Source: Chryseobacterium sp. SN22 (GTDB taxonomy: Bacteria > Bacteroidota > Bacteroidia > Flavobacteriales > Weeksellaceae). Taken from it: 64,000 nt of DNA. Positions 1 through 8,210 of this stretch are shown here, piece by piece. The stretch covers positions 62,001 to 126,000 of the forward strand of contig NZ_VTSX01000009.1 of NCBI RefSeq assembly GCF_008329705.1. The letters are read 5' to 3'. The notes under the pieces were generated by a model. That model was not told where the DNA came from, made no database searches, and saw nothing but the letters and a program-made list of their open reading frames with translations. A program made the position numbers and the translations under genes. Each line of letters begins with the position of its first letter. Within the stretch, counting starts at the first letter, position 1.

Positions 1-2
1 AG

Positions 3-596
3 CCGCGCTCAGGATCATGCGAGCCGGGAATTATTATGGTTGCTTACGACAGGAATAAAAACGGAAAACCTGACTCAGATGAATGGTATGAAATCGCAGG
101 AAGTGAATATTTTAAAAATACAACGGTAAAAGACTACAGCATCACGTATTTTAAGCCTGATGAAAATAAAGTTCTTGTTCCCGGAGCTGACTTCTGGCAA
201 ACCGATACGGAATATATCAAATGGCACGATAACCTCGGGAATTCAGGATTCAAATCGAAGATTGTCTTCCATGCCCAGAGTTATTATCCTTTGTGGCTGG
301 GTGATGCTTCTTATACTTTTACCGGAACCCGGTTAATGAACAATTATTCCGACCAGAGCGGAACGGGATCCTATTGGGCCGGAAAATCCTACGATTACGG
401 ATATGCCGATAATGCCCCGAACAATGATGGAGCATCCAATATTGACATTTCCTGGGCGGTCGACAAAAACGGAAAGTATGTAAAGCTTCCGGGCATCGAT
501 TTCGTGAAAGTCTATACCGGAATAAACCAGGAAGCCGGATGGATAGGAGAGGTCTCCACAGAAGTTGCCGGCGCTTATGATCTTCATCTCAATTAA
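3..596 (+). CDS. Cell-surface protein, C-terminal part (5' end outside window)
   Basis: The frame is open from the first bases of the window, so the gene begins upstream; an internal ATG at 36 is not the true start. The visible 197 residues include the pattern GIIMVAYDRNKNGKPD followed by DEWYEIAGSEY, and near the end ISWAVDKNGKYVKLPGIDFVKVYTG and a closing STEVAGAYDLH. This is the layout of a Bacteroidota cell-surface protein family that is often found next to beta-propeller or DUF5074 proteins in surface uptake loci. The calcium-binding-like DRNKNGKPD loop is visible. It is followed 31 bases later by another exported protein in the same direction, probably an operon. The molecular function is unknown; family recognition is from memory of the conserved blocks. 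Confidence 0.7.
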   Translation, partial: PRSGSCEPGIIMVAYDRNKNGKPDSDEWYEIAGSEYFKNTTVKDYSITYFKPDENKVLVPGADFWQTDTEYIKWHDNLGNSGFKSKIVFHAQSYYPLWLGDASYTFTGTRLMNNYSDQSGTGSYWAGKSYDYGYADNAPNNDGASNIDISWAVDKNGKYVKLPGIDFVKVYTGINQEAGWIGEVSTEVAGAYDLHLN

Positions 597-627
597 AATT
601 CAATAATATCTATTAATACATTTTACA

Positions 628-2247
628 ATGAAAAAGTTTTATCTTTTCGCATCGCTTTTTTTGGCAGGCTCCTTTGCGCAGGCTCAGTCGAATTACACGG
701 ACGGTTATTTTATGGTGAATGAAGAGTGGTTCGGCCATACCAACGGATCGGTGAATTTCATCAACAACAACGGATCGGTAAATTACAGAGTATACAGCAC
801 CGTCAACAACAGTCAGGCTTTCGGAGCGACCACCCAGTACGGAACTATTTACGGCGATAAATTCTATTTTATTTCCAAGCAGGCAGCCGACGGCGGGGAT
901 ACCCAGTATGTGCCCGGCGGAAGACTGGTGATAGCCAATGCGCACACCCTGCAGAAAATTGCCGGATTCAACACCATCGGAGGAGACGGGCGGTCTTTTG
1001 TCGGAGTAAATGAGCACAAAGGCTATATTGCTACTTCCAATGGGATCTTCCTTTTTGATATCGATAATCTGCAGGTTGGAAATCAGATTGCATCAACAGG
1101 AAATGGCCAGGTCGGAAACATGATCCGGACCTCTCAATATGTCTTTGCGGTAAAGCAGTCGGTAGGGGTATTGGTAATCGATCCCGGCAGCGATACGGTG
1201 GTATCAACAATTTCAGGAGCATTTAATTCGGTGGTGCAGGCAAAAGACGGCAGCGTATGGGCAATCCAGGATCAGAAGCTGGTGAAGATCAATCCCACGA
1301 CTTTTGTAACCACTATTTTTAATATTCCGACAACCAAATACTCCGGAAGCTGGGGAGCGTGGAATGCGGGGAGCTTTACGGCCGGCAGTCAGAATAATGT
1401 TTTGTACTGGATCAATTCAATCAACAGTTCTGTTTCCGGAACCCAGATCGTAAAATTCGATGTGACGAACGGTACTTTCAATGAAACCTTTGCCACAATT
1501 CCGGGACAGACGGGAACCTACAAGCAGATTCCTTACGGTGCGGCCTTACGTGTGAATCCTGTAACGGATGAATTAATTCTAAATACCACGGAAAGCGGAT
1601 ACGGAACGCATTACCAGAACAACTGGATCCATACCTATGACAATAACGGAAACCTGACGAATACCAGGAAGCTGGATGATTATTACTGGTTCCCGGCCAT
1701 GACTGTTTTTCCGGATAATACCATGCCCGTTGTCAGCACCACATTTCCGAGTCAGCTGACAGTAAACAGCAGCACCGTCATCGATCTGAAAACGGTGATT
1801 ACCGATAATGATAACCTTTCTGCCGCCATTGTGAAAACGGTGAAGTCCAATACCAATCCGGCTGCCGTTTCAGCAACGATCAATGCTGATGACGAATTGG
1901 TCATAACTCCTCAGGGAAGCGGTATGGCAACGATTATGGTAAGCTTTAATTCTAATGGAAAAATAGTTGATAAAATTCTTTCGGTGACCAGCTCTTCGTC
2001 CGTACTGGCAACTGCTGAAACAAGGAAACTGGAATTCAGCATATATCCCAATCCGGCGACTGATATCCTTAACATTAAGACCCGGGAAAAAGTTTTAAAA
2101 GTTTCCGTCTCTGATATGTCCGGTAAATCGGTAAATGCTCCGTTAAGCAGCGGACAGGTAAACGTCAGCATGCTTCCGAAAGGAATTTACATGGTAACAG
2201 TCCAGACTGAAAAAGCATTATATCAGCAGAAACTGATGAAGAACTAA
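628..2247 (+). CDS. Exported beta-propeller (DUF5074-like) protein with T9SS sorting domain
   Basis: A 539-residue protein with a signal peptide (MKKFYLFASLFLAGSFAQAQ). Residues about 20-365 carry repeated short beta-strand blocks (GGRLVIANAHTL, GVLVIDPGSDTVVSTI, QKLVKINPTTF) typical of YncE/DUF5074 seven-bladed propellers. Residues about 370-460 look like an Ig/cadherin-like module. The last 75 residues (FSIYPNPATDILNI, then LPKGIYMVTVQT and the end QKLMKN) are a type A T9SS C-terminal sorting domain, so the protein should be exported across the outer membrane and released or anchored at the surface. It lies 31 bases behind the partial surface-protein gene and is closed by a terminator. Related propellers in Bacteroides (BtuG) bind cobalamin, but that role is only a hypothesis here. 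Confidence 0.85.
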   Translation: MKKFYLFASLFLAGSFAQAQSNYTDGYFMVNEEWFGHTNGSVNFINNNGSVNYRVYSTVNNSQAFGATTQYGTIYGDKFYFISKQAADGGDTQYVPGGRLVIANAHTLQKIAGFNTIGGDGRSFVGVNEHKGYIATSNGIFLFDIDNLQVGNQIASTGNGQVGNMIRTSQYVFAVKQSVGVLVIDPGSDTVVSTISGAFNSVVQAKDGSVWAIQDQKLVKINPTTFVTTIFNIPTTKYSGSWGAWNAGSFTAGSQNNVLYWINSINSSVSGTQIVKFDVTNGTFNETFATIPGQTGTYKQIPYGAALRVNPVTDELILNTTESGYGTHYQNNWIHTYDNNGNLTNTRKLDDYYWFPAMTVFPDNTMPVVSTTFPSQLTVNSSTVIDLKTVITDNDNLSAAIVKTVKSNTNPAAVSATINADDELVITPQGSGMATIMVSFNSNGKIVDKILSVTSSSSVLATAETRKLEFSIYPNPATDILNIKTREKVLKVSVSDMSGKSVNAPLSSGQVNVSMLPKGIYMVTVQTEKALYQQKLMKN

Positions 2248-2276
2248 CGCTTCAGTTCAGCATACCCATTTTATTT

Positions 2277-2310
2277 AACCTCTGCCATTTGTTTAGCGGA
2301 GGTTTTATTT
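2277..2310 (+). terminator. Intrinsic terminator after the propeller gene
   Basis: A 9-bp stem, AACCTCTGC pairing with GCGGAGGTT (one G-T wobble), with a 10-base loop and a following TTATTTT tract. It sits 30 bases after the stop of the propeller gene and ends the upstream operon. Confidence 0.75.
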
Positions 2311-2777
2311 TGAATAATCTATGCGCGGAACGGGTTTTTGGGGATATCAAAAGCCAGAAAGGAAATTATTTAAATGTAATTTACTTTTGTTATATGCCAA
2401 CGGAATCTCCTATAAAAAATAGCTGTAACTGAACGGTATTTATCAACCATTAAAGAGGTTCTAATTATAAAGAAAAGCATTGAAAAAGTCAGCACCTGTC
2501 CTAAAATGTAAAACCATTAAGAAACTGAGCTCTATAAGAGCTTACTGTCAACAGTTGCAAGTTATCGATTTTAATAAGCCCGTAAGGATAATCTGATAAC
2601 GCTCGCCTTATTTTCTTCAGATTAATTAAATGTTTGCCCAGTTCTAAGATTTTGGGATTGAACGTCAAAAGTCTTTTTAGTTTTTAAGCTGGTCCTGCAA
2701 ACCTGACGGGTTTACTTATTCGCAGAATTCTATATTGAAACATGCCTTTAAAACCGGGGTTTAAAATGATACAAAAT
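2311..2777. other. Intergenic stretch without recognisable gene
   Basis: About 470 bases between two terminators pointing toward each other. No open frame of note on either strand and no recognisable RNA. All frames carry several stops. It might be a relic of a degraded gene or element, but no homologous protein fragment was recognised. Confidence 0.5.
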
Positions 2778-2810
2778 AAAAAAGAGATTCAAAACTGAAT
2801 CTCTTTTAAA
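2778..2810 (-). terminator. Terminator of the rpsT-tRNA-Glu unit
   Basis: A perfect inverted repeat AAAGAGATTCA / TGAATCTCTTT with a 4-5 base loop just downstream (minus strand) of the first tRNA-Glu. On the minus strand it is followed by a T-rich tract (TTTTTTATTTTG). It ends the minus-strand transcript that includes both tandem tRNA-Glu genes. Confidence 0.75.
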
Positions 2811-2811
2811 G

Positions 2812-2883
2812 TAGCCCGTAGGGGAATCGAACCCCTCTTACCAGAATGAAAATCTGAGGTCCTAACCGATAGACGAACGGGCC
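2812..2883 (-). tRNA. tRNA-Glu(TTC)
   Basis: Read on the minus strand, a 72-nt cloverleaf: acceptor GGCCCGT pairs with ACGGGCT (G1-U72 wobble), anticodon stem TCAGA / TCTGG around the loop TTTTCAT giving anticodon TTC, and a T-arm with the loop TTCGATT. CCA is not encoded. It is identical over its full length to the copy at 2979-3050 and lies 95 bases downstream of it. Confidence 0.97.
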
Positions 2884-2978
2884 ATCTGTCTTCCGCTAAA
2901 TAAATAGCGTGTTAGTTTTTTGTTTTTATAAGTGTCAACTCTTATTAATTACCAGGTTAGAGTAGTAATTAAGTTTTG

Positions 2979-3050
2979 TAGCCCGTAGGGGAATCGAACC
3001 CCTCTTACCAGAATGAAAATCTGAGGTCCTAACCGATAGACGAACGGGCC
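2979..3050 (-). tRNA. tRNA-Glu(TTC), second identical copy
   Basis: The same 72-nt cloverleaf as 2812-2883, with anticodon TTC in loop TTTTCAT. Its 5' end is only 11 bases after the rpsT stop codon and no promoter or terminator fits between them. It is therefore most likely cut out of an rpsT-tRNA-tRNA transcript. Confidence 0.97.
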
Positions 3051-3061
3051 AACTATACTTA

Positions 3062-3316
3062 TTAAGCCAGTTTATTAACGTGCTTAGTTAATTTGCTTTT
3101 TAAGTTAGCTGCTTTGTTTTTGTGGATGATGTTTTTCTTCGCTAATCTATCCAACAAAGAGATAACCTTTGGCAATTGTTCTGCAGCAGCAGCTTTATCT
3201 TCTTCATTTCTTAACACCTTCATTGCTGTTCTAGCAGTCTTATGGTAGTATCTGTTACGAAGTCTTCTTACTTCGTTTTGTCTAATTCTTTTTAATGCTG
3301 ATTTATGATTTGCCAT
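3062..3316 (-). CDS. rpsT: 30S ribosomal protein S20
   Basis: An 84-residue, lysine/arginine-rich helical protein beginning [21 protein letters not shown], the usual S20 N terminus, and containing the conserved segment [23 protein letters not shown]20 binds 16S rRNA early in 30S assembly. A longer frame would add seven residues (MHSHLND), but the family start and a promoter -7 box at 3335-3342 fit the ATG at 3316. Two tRNA-Glu genes follow in the same direction. Confidence 0.97.
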   Translation of the reverse strand: MANHKSALKRIRQNEVRRLRNRYYHKTARTAMKVLRNEEDKAAAAEQLPKVISLLDRLAKKNIIHKNKAANLKSKLTKHVNKLA

Positions 3317-3334
3317 ATCGTTCAAATGTGAGTG

Positions 3335-3365
3335 CAAAAGTAAAACCTTTTTTCTTATCCTCCAA
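3335..3365 (-). promoter_or_regulatory. Bacteroidota-type promoter of rpsT
   Basis: On the minus strand a -33 TTG (3363-3365), a 20-base spacer, then the -7 box TACTTTTG (3335-3342). This places transcription start about 10 bases upstream of the S20 ATG. The same TACTTTTGC box precedes the third tRNA-Glu. Confidence 0.7.
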
Positions 3366-3697
3366 ATTTATTTTCAAAAATTTTTAATTTTTTTCAGATA
3401 AATATTTTCGAAGTTTATCTATTGCCTGTTCTATTTTAATATTCTCTTCTTCTCTTTCTATTTTTTAATGGTGCTTTTCAGCATAACCATCACCTCGGTC
3501 CAGTGCTATTGAAGGTAAGTCCGTTAATCATTACTACAAATGAAGTCTTTCTCCTCCGCTAAAACCTGAACTTATTCATCATCATTGCCTGCAATCCCCA
3601 TATTTATTGATTTTTAAATCATAACTTTTTGGGTTGAAGTGGATTTTTTTAAAGCAATTTTGCTTCTGTATTTTAATCCGGCATGATATAAATTTGG
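3366..3697. other. Intergenic stretch upstream of rpsT, nothing recognised
   Basis: About 330 AT-rich bases between the rpsT promoter and the 3' end of the third tRNA-Glu. No open frame, stable hairpin or RNA gene was seen on either strand. Confidence 0.5.
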
Positions 3698-3769
3698 TAG
3701 CCTATAGGAGAATCGAACTCCTGTTGCAAGGATGAAAACCTTGAGTCCTAACCACTAGACGAATAGGCC
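3698..3769 (-). tRNA. tRNA-Glu(TTC), divergent third copy
   Basis: A 72-nt cloverleaf on the minus strand: acceptor GGCCTAT / ATAGGCT (again G1-U72), anticodon stem CAAGG / CCTTG around TTTTCAT, anticodon TTC. Its stems differ in sequence from the two upstream copies while loops and anticodon are the same, so it is a separate isoacceptor gene rather than a recent duplicate. It has its own promoter at 3784-3813. Confidence 0.96.
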
Positions 3770-3783
3770 AAATTTTGAGGTTG

Positions 3784-3813
3784 CAAAAGTAACAATTAAC
3801 TTTTTAACTTCAA
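3784..3813 (-). promoter_or_regulatory. Promoter of the third tRNA-Glu
   Basis: Minus-strand -33 TTG (3811-3813), 19-base spacer, -7 box TACTTTTG (3784-3791), ending 14 bases before the tRNA 5' end. This is an exact fit to the Bacteroidota sigma-A promoter pattern. Confidence 0.75.
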
Positions 3814-3825
3814 AATTATTTTTTG

Positions 3826-5112
3826 TTATTTGAAAACTTTTTGGATGATGGTATTCTTAATTCCTTTAGCTTCAATATCTTTCTGAAGCTTTACAGCATC
3901 CTCCAAAGTATAGACTTTTCCGTAGGTGTAATAGAAAACGCCGCTTTCCTTATTCCGTTCCACATCTTTCAGGGTCTGGAGAATCGGGGAGTTTCCGTTC
4001 AGCTTATCGCCTACGTATACTTCAATTGTGTAATATCCTGAGTTCAGTTTCTGGTTCGGCATAAATCCGACCGCATAGGCGTTCCTGAATCCTGCATCTT
4101 TGGACGTCCTGATATTGATATCCCTCACTGAAGCCAGATTGGTGACACCATAGTAATATTTATACTGCCCGTTTTCCTTGATCGGTAAAATATAATTTAA
4201 CCCTTTCAGGGCAGGGTCGCCGTCGTTGAATTTCTGAGGGGAACTTAAGAGCAGAATTCTGAAATCATTTTTCAGGGCTACCTCCACCGGTTTTTCAGGT
4301 TCCGGTTTTTTTACGGTAGCCGATATCCCCGATTTCCGGTCAATGGCTTTTTTATAATCGATGATCGCCTGGTAAATGCTCTGTGAGATTTCTTCCTGGC
4401 CTTTTTCCGAAGCCAGATAGTGGCTTTCCTCCGGATGGTTGATGAATCCGGTTTCAATAAGAACCGAAGGCATAGCATTCATCCGGAGTACGTGCAGGTT
4501 TTTCTGGAAAACCCCTCTGGAAAACCTTTTGTCTTTATTCACGAAATTATTTTCTACCAGTCCGCCAAGCAAAAGGCTGGACTCAAGATATTTACTCTGC
4601 TGAAGTTTAAGAGCGATCAGGGATTCCGGCGAGCTTGCGTCATAAGAACCAAAGGTCTGTTTATCCTTTTCATCCAGAAAGATCACGTCATTTTCCCTTT
4701 TAGCGACTTCCAGGTTGGTGTCGTTTTGGTCGGGCCCCTGTACGTACGTTTCCGTTCCATAGGCAGTCGGTCTTTTCGAAGAATTACAGTGGATGGATAC
4801 AAAAAGATCCGCTTTGCTCCTGTTGGCCAGGTTCGTTCTGTCCGACAGAGAAGGGTACTCATCGATTTTTCGGGTGTAGATTACTTTAAAGTCTTTATTT
4901 TTTTCAAGCATAGCCCCTACTTTCAGGGTAATGGTGAGCGTAACGTCTTTTTCGGCAACCCTTCCGATATCGGCGTAGGACCGGTTTGCTCCGTGATCAC
5001 TTCCCCCGTGTCCCGCGTCTAACACAACGATGAATTTCTTTTGCGAAAAAATAAAGTTGGTAAGGAGTAGGAAGAGAAATGATAAAATTATTTTAAAATT
5101 TACTTTGTGCAT
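3826..5112 (-). CDS. N-acetylmuramoyl-L-alanine amidase (Amidase_3)
   Basis: A 428-residue exported enzyme that cleaves the amide bond between MurNAc and the stem peptide of peptidoglycan. A signal peptide covers residues 1-24 (ending IFSQ). The Amidase_3 domain spans about 27-250: VVLDAGHGG with zinc ligand His35, ADLFVSIHCN with the second His, and PSVLIETGFINHPEE with the catalytic Glu. The C-terminal part (about 285-428) ends in a segment that resembles a SPOR-like peptidoglycan-binding fold (GYYTIEVYVGD, VFYYTYGKVYTLEDA), inferred only. It is transcribed divergently from lptD, the two starts lying within about 70 bases, which fits a shared envelope-biogenesis role. Confidence 0.92.
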   Translation of the reverse strand: MHKVNFKIILSFLFLLLTNFIFSQKKFIVVLDAGHGGSDHGANRSYADIGRVAEKDVTLTITLKVGAMLEKNKDFKVIYTRKIDEYPSLSDRTNLANRSKADLFVSIHCNSSKRPTAYGTETYVQGPDQNDTNLEVAKRENDVIFLDEKDKQTFGSYDASSPESLIALKLQQSKYLESSLLLGGLVENNFVNKDKRFSRGVFQKNLHVLRMNAMPSVLIETGFINHPEESHYLASEKGQEEISQSIYQAIIDYKKAIDRKSGISATVKKPEPEKPVEVALKNDFRILLLSSPQKFNDGDPALKGLNYILPIKENGQYKYYYGVTNLASVRDINIRTSKDAGFRNAYAVGFMPNQKLNSGYYTIEVYVGDKLNGNSPILQTLKDVERNKESGVFYYTYGKVYTLEDAVKLQKDIEAKGIKNTIIQKVFK

Positions 5113-5134
5113 CTTACAGTTTTAAAAATTATAT

Positions 5135-5142
5135 TAATTTTG
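5135..5142 (+). promoter_or_regulatory. -7 box that decides the lptD start
   Basis: TAATTTTG matches TAnnTTTG exactly. A transcript starting about 6 bases downstream could not include the GTG at 5107, so translation of lptD should start at the TTG at 5179. The -33 element is weak (TTTG at 5104-5107, spacer 27). Confidence 0.45.
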
Positions 5143-5178
5143 AGCCTTAGTATTATACCTATAAATATAACGAAAAAA

Positions 5179-7767
5179 TTGGTCAAAACCGTCTCCAAAA
5201 ATATATTACAAATTTTAATTATCCTAATTTTTAACAGTTTTTTAGCACAGCAGACGCCTGAAAAATTGCCTGAAAATGCGGTTAATGATACCATTTCCAG
5301 AAAGGATACCGTTGTGGTGAAAAAGGAATCCCTTGAAGATGTTCTCCGTACCAAAGCGGATGTTCAACGCAGGGATTTCCAGAAGAAAATGATTTACCTG
5401 AACAGGAATGCGCAGGTAAAATACCAGGATATGCAGATCGATGCCGATTATATCTCCATCGATGAGCAGAAAAACATCATGTATGCCCGCGGAAAGCAGG
5501 ATTCTCTGGGGAAAATCATAGAACCTGTGATTACCACCCAGGCAGGGAAGGTGTATGAAACAACAGAGTTTCAGTACAATACAAAAACCAGGCAGGCAAT
5601 TGCTTTTAATGCGAGAACAGAAGAGAATGAAGGGGTTATCGTAGCTAATAAAACTAAAAAATATAACGATTCGGTTTTTGCGATGAAGCGTGCGATCTAT
5701 ACGACCGACGATTATTTCATTAAGAAAAAAGATACCGCGGCAGATTACTATCTGCGGGCTTCCAACATCAAACTGGTAAAGACAAGAAACAAATCATCGA
5801 TCATTTCCGGACCTATCCAGATGTACATTGAAGAAGTTCCGACTCCGCTGATTATGCCTTTTGCCATTCTTCCGTTTTCAGACAAAAGATCGGCCGGTAT
5901 CCTGATCCCCAGTTTCGGGGAGCGGCAGGACGTCGGGTTCTTCCTGAATGGATTGGGTTATTACCAGCCGATCGGGGAACATTTCGATCTCAAGGTCCTT
6001 GCGGATATTTACACCAAAGGAAGCTGGAACCTGCGGCCGGAAATGAATTACATTAAAAAGTACCGCTATTCCGGGAATTTCTCCGCCGATATCGGAACCA
6101 TGGTCCGCGGAATCAAAGGGCTTGATAACTATGGGAAAACAGGAACTTACCGGATCGCCTGGAGACATACGCAGGATACCAAAGCCAATCCTTTCCTTAC
6201 TTTCTCTGCTTCAGTAGACGTGGTAAGTACGAAATTCTACAACAATACGCTGAACAACAATTATATTCTTAATCAGAATGTATTGAATACCCAGCAGAAC
6301 TCTACGGTAACGCTTACCAAAAGATTCCTGAAGCTGCCGGTGACGATTACGGGAACCGCTTCTTATTCACAGAATTTCGCAACGGGACTTTCTGATCTTC
6401 GTCTTCCACAGATGAACATCGCCATCAATCAGTTTTATCTGTTCGGTTCCAAAACAGGGGTAAGATCGGGGTTGCTGGAAAACCTGACGGTGAATACCGG
6501 TATCAATTTAACGAACTTTGTTCAGACTGAGGAAGGGGAGCTTTTTAAAGCGGCCATGTGGGACAAGATGCAGACGGGGCTTAGAAACAATATTACTTTA
6601 GGAACCAATACTACGGTTGCCAAATATTTTACCTTCAGTTTAGGGGCGAATATCGATAACGCCCTGACGACAAAAACGATTGATAAATTTTATGATCCGA
6701 TCCAGAACAAGGTCGTAACCGAAACCAATAAAGGCGTTTCCGGATATTCTACTTTTTCTACTACGGCAAGTATTCAGACGACTTTATATGGAATGCTGAA
6801 CTTTAAAAAAGGGTCAGCGATTGAAGCCATCAGGCATATGATGACGCCAAGTATCGGGTTTACCTATTCTCCGGATTTCGGGGGTTCGGGATTCGGGTAT
6901 TTCAGGAATTATTATGATGCCAACGGTGCTTTGACGCCTTATTCCATCTTTGAAGGCGGGATTATCGGATCTCCTTCGAGCGGACTGGTTGGTGCGTTGG
7001 GTTTCAATATCGGAAACAATGTTGAAATGAAAGTGCGGTCTAAAAAAGATTCTACCGGGGTAAAAAAAATAAAACTGTTTGAATCTTTAAACCTTGCCGG
7101 AAACTACAACTTTGCCGCAAAAGATCATCCGTTTTCCATTATTACGATCAACGGGCAGTCGTCTTTCTTTAATAACAAATTGAGTGTAAATACCAGTTTG
7201 TCCCTTGATCCTTACCGTATCATTTATATTCCGGGACAGGAAGCCGGGATCAGGACAGAAAATTTCGGACACTTCAGCGTGCAGGGCTTCAATGTTCAGA
7301 TGTCCTATCCTCTAAGCAGCGAAATTTTCGGCGAAAAGACGGATTACAGTAAAAAGTACAGTAAAAAAGGAGAGATCAGAAATGAAAATTATTATTTTGA
7401 CGATGATAATTATGCCCACTTTGATCAGGCCTGGACTTTGAATGTAAATGCCAACTACGCTTATACCAGAAGCTCGGCTTCAAGAACACCAACTAAATTG
7501 GCTTCTGTAGGACTTGACGGAAGCATCAAGCTGACGCCTTACTGGAACATCAACGGAAGCACGCATTACGATATGGTAACGCAGCAGCTGGCGTATACAA
7601 GAATAGGGTTTTCAAGGGATCAAAGAAGTTTTACTATCAATTTTAACTGGGTGCCGTTCGGGCAGTATAAAGTATATGATTTCTTCATCGGAATCAAGGC
7701 CAATATCCTGAGCGATGCGCTGAAATATAAAGACCGAAGCTTTACACAGCCGAATGCACCATTCTAG
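5179..7767 (+). CDS. lptD: LPS-assembly protein LptD, Bacteroidota type
   Basis: A large outer-membrane barrel expected to insert lipopolysaccharide into the outer leaflet. From the TTG at 5179 the protein has 862 residues and a good signal peptide (NILQILIILIFNSFLAQQ). Residues about 65-150 form an OstA/LptA-like beta-jellyroll (NAQVKYQDMQIDADYISID, NIMYARGKQD). The rest is made of amphipathic barrel strands with many aromatic residues and turn motifs, including the segment EEVPTPLIMPFAILPFSDKR, which precedes the barrel. The frame is open back to a GTG at 5107, overlapping the divergent amidase start, but a -7 box at 5135-5142 makes that start unlikely. The ridA gene follows with its own promoter. 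LptD is the best match by fold order; sequence divergence from enterobacterial LptD is large. Confidence 0.85.
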   Translation: MVKTVSKNILQILIILIFNSFLAQQTPEKLPENAVNDTISRKDTVVVKKESLEDVLRTKADVQRRDFQKKMIYLNRNAQVKYQDMQIDADYISIDEQKNIMYARGKQDSLGKIIEPVITTQAGKVYETTEFQYNTKTRQAIAFNARTEENEGVIVANKTKKYNDSVFAMKRAIYTTDDYFIKKKDTAADYYLRASNIKLVKTRNKSSIISGPIQMYIEEVPTPLIMPFAILPFSDKRSAGILIPSFGERQDVGFFLNGLGYYQPIGEHFDLKVLADIYTKGSWNLRPEMNYIKKYRYSGNFSADIGTMVRGIKGLDNYGKTGTYRIAWRHTQDTKANPFLTFSASVDVVSTKFYNNTLNNNYILNQNVLNTQQNSTVTLTKRFLKLPVTITGTASYSQNFATGLSDLRLPQMNIAINQFYLFGSKTGVRSGLLENLTVNTGINLTNFVQTEEGELFKAAMWDKMQTGLRNNITLGTNTTVAKYFTFSLGANIDNALTTKTIDKFYDPIQNKVVTETNKGVSGYSTFSTTASIQTTLYGMLNFKKGSAIEAIRHMMTPSIGFTYSPDFGGSGFGYFRNYYDANGALTPYSIFEGGIIGSPSSGLVGALGFNIGNNVEMKVRSKKDSTGVKKIKLFESLNLAGNYNFAAKDHPFSIITINGQSSFFNNKLSVNTSLSLDPYRIIYIPGQEAGIRTENFGHFSVQGFNVQMSYPLSSEIFGEKTDYSKKYSKKGEIRNENYYFDDDNYAHFDQAWTLNVNANYAYTRSSASRTPTKLASVGLDGSIKLTPYWNINGSTHYDMVTQQLAYTRIGFSRDQRSFTINFNWVPFGQYKVYDFFIGIKANILSDALKYKDRSFTQPNAPF

Positions 7768-7781
7768 CATCAGATTTGATA

Positions 7782-7811
7782 TTTGATTATAGAATATAAA
7801 TTTTATATTTG
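7782..7811 (+). promoter_or_regulatory. Promoter of ridA
   Basis: TTTG (7782-7785), 18-base spacer, TATATTTG (7804-7811), followed by GCAC, a common start context. It gives a leader of about 13 bases before the ridA ATG. Confidence 0.7.
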
Positions 7812-7829
7812 CACCCAAAATAAATTCTA

Positions 7830-8210
7830 ATGAAAAAAATAATCAGTACCGAAAATGCACCTGCAGCCATCGGACCTTATTCACAGGCTAATATGGCTAA
7901 CGGTGTGTTGTATATCTCCGGCCAGATCCCGGTAGATCCTGCAACAGGCAAACTGGCAGAAGGAATCGAAAGAGAAACACATCAGGTAATGAAAAACCTT
8001 GAGGCTGTTCTTACAGAAGCCGGTATGACTTTTAAAAATGTTGTAAAAGCAACGATCTTTCTCAAAAATATGGATGATTTTGCAGTAATGAACGACATTT
8101 ATGCATCTTACCTGGATGCAGAAAGCTATCCTGCCCGTGAAACCGTACAGGTTTCCTGCCTGCCGAAAAATGTTGATATTGAAATTTCCATGATCGCACA
8201 CCAGGATTAA
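7830..8210 (+). CDS. ridA: RidA family enamine/imine deaminase
   Basis: A 126-residue trimeric cytosolic enzyme that hydrolyses reactive 2-aminoacrylate and other enamines released by PLP enzymes. It has the family hallmarks: NAPAAIGPYSQA at the N terminus, LYISGQIPVDPATG, and the substrate-binding arginine (Arg103 in PARETVQVS). Length and sequence are standard. Its stop overlaps the start of the next gene by one base (TAATG), so the two are translationally coupled. Confidence 0.95.
   Translation: MKKIISTENAPAAIGPYSQANMANGVLYISGQIPVDPATGKLAEGIERETHQVMKNLEAVLTEAGMTFKNVVKATIFLKNMDDFAVMNDIYASYLDAESYPARETVQVSCLPKNVDIEISMIAHQD

Noticed and set aside
4420..5022. 200-residue open frame on the plus strand
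   Set aside because: Lies wholly antisense to the amidase gene, whose catalytic motifs are clear; its translation has no domain-like features.
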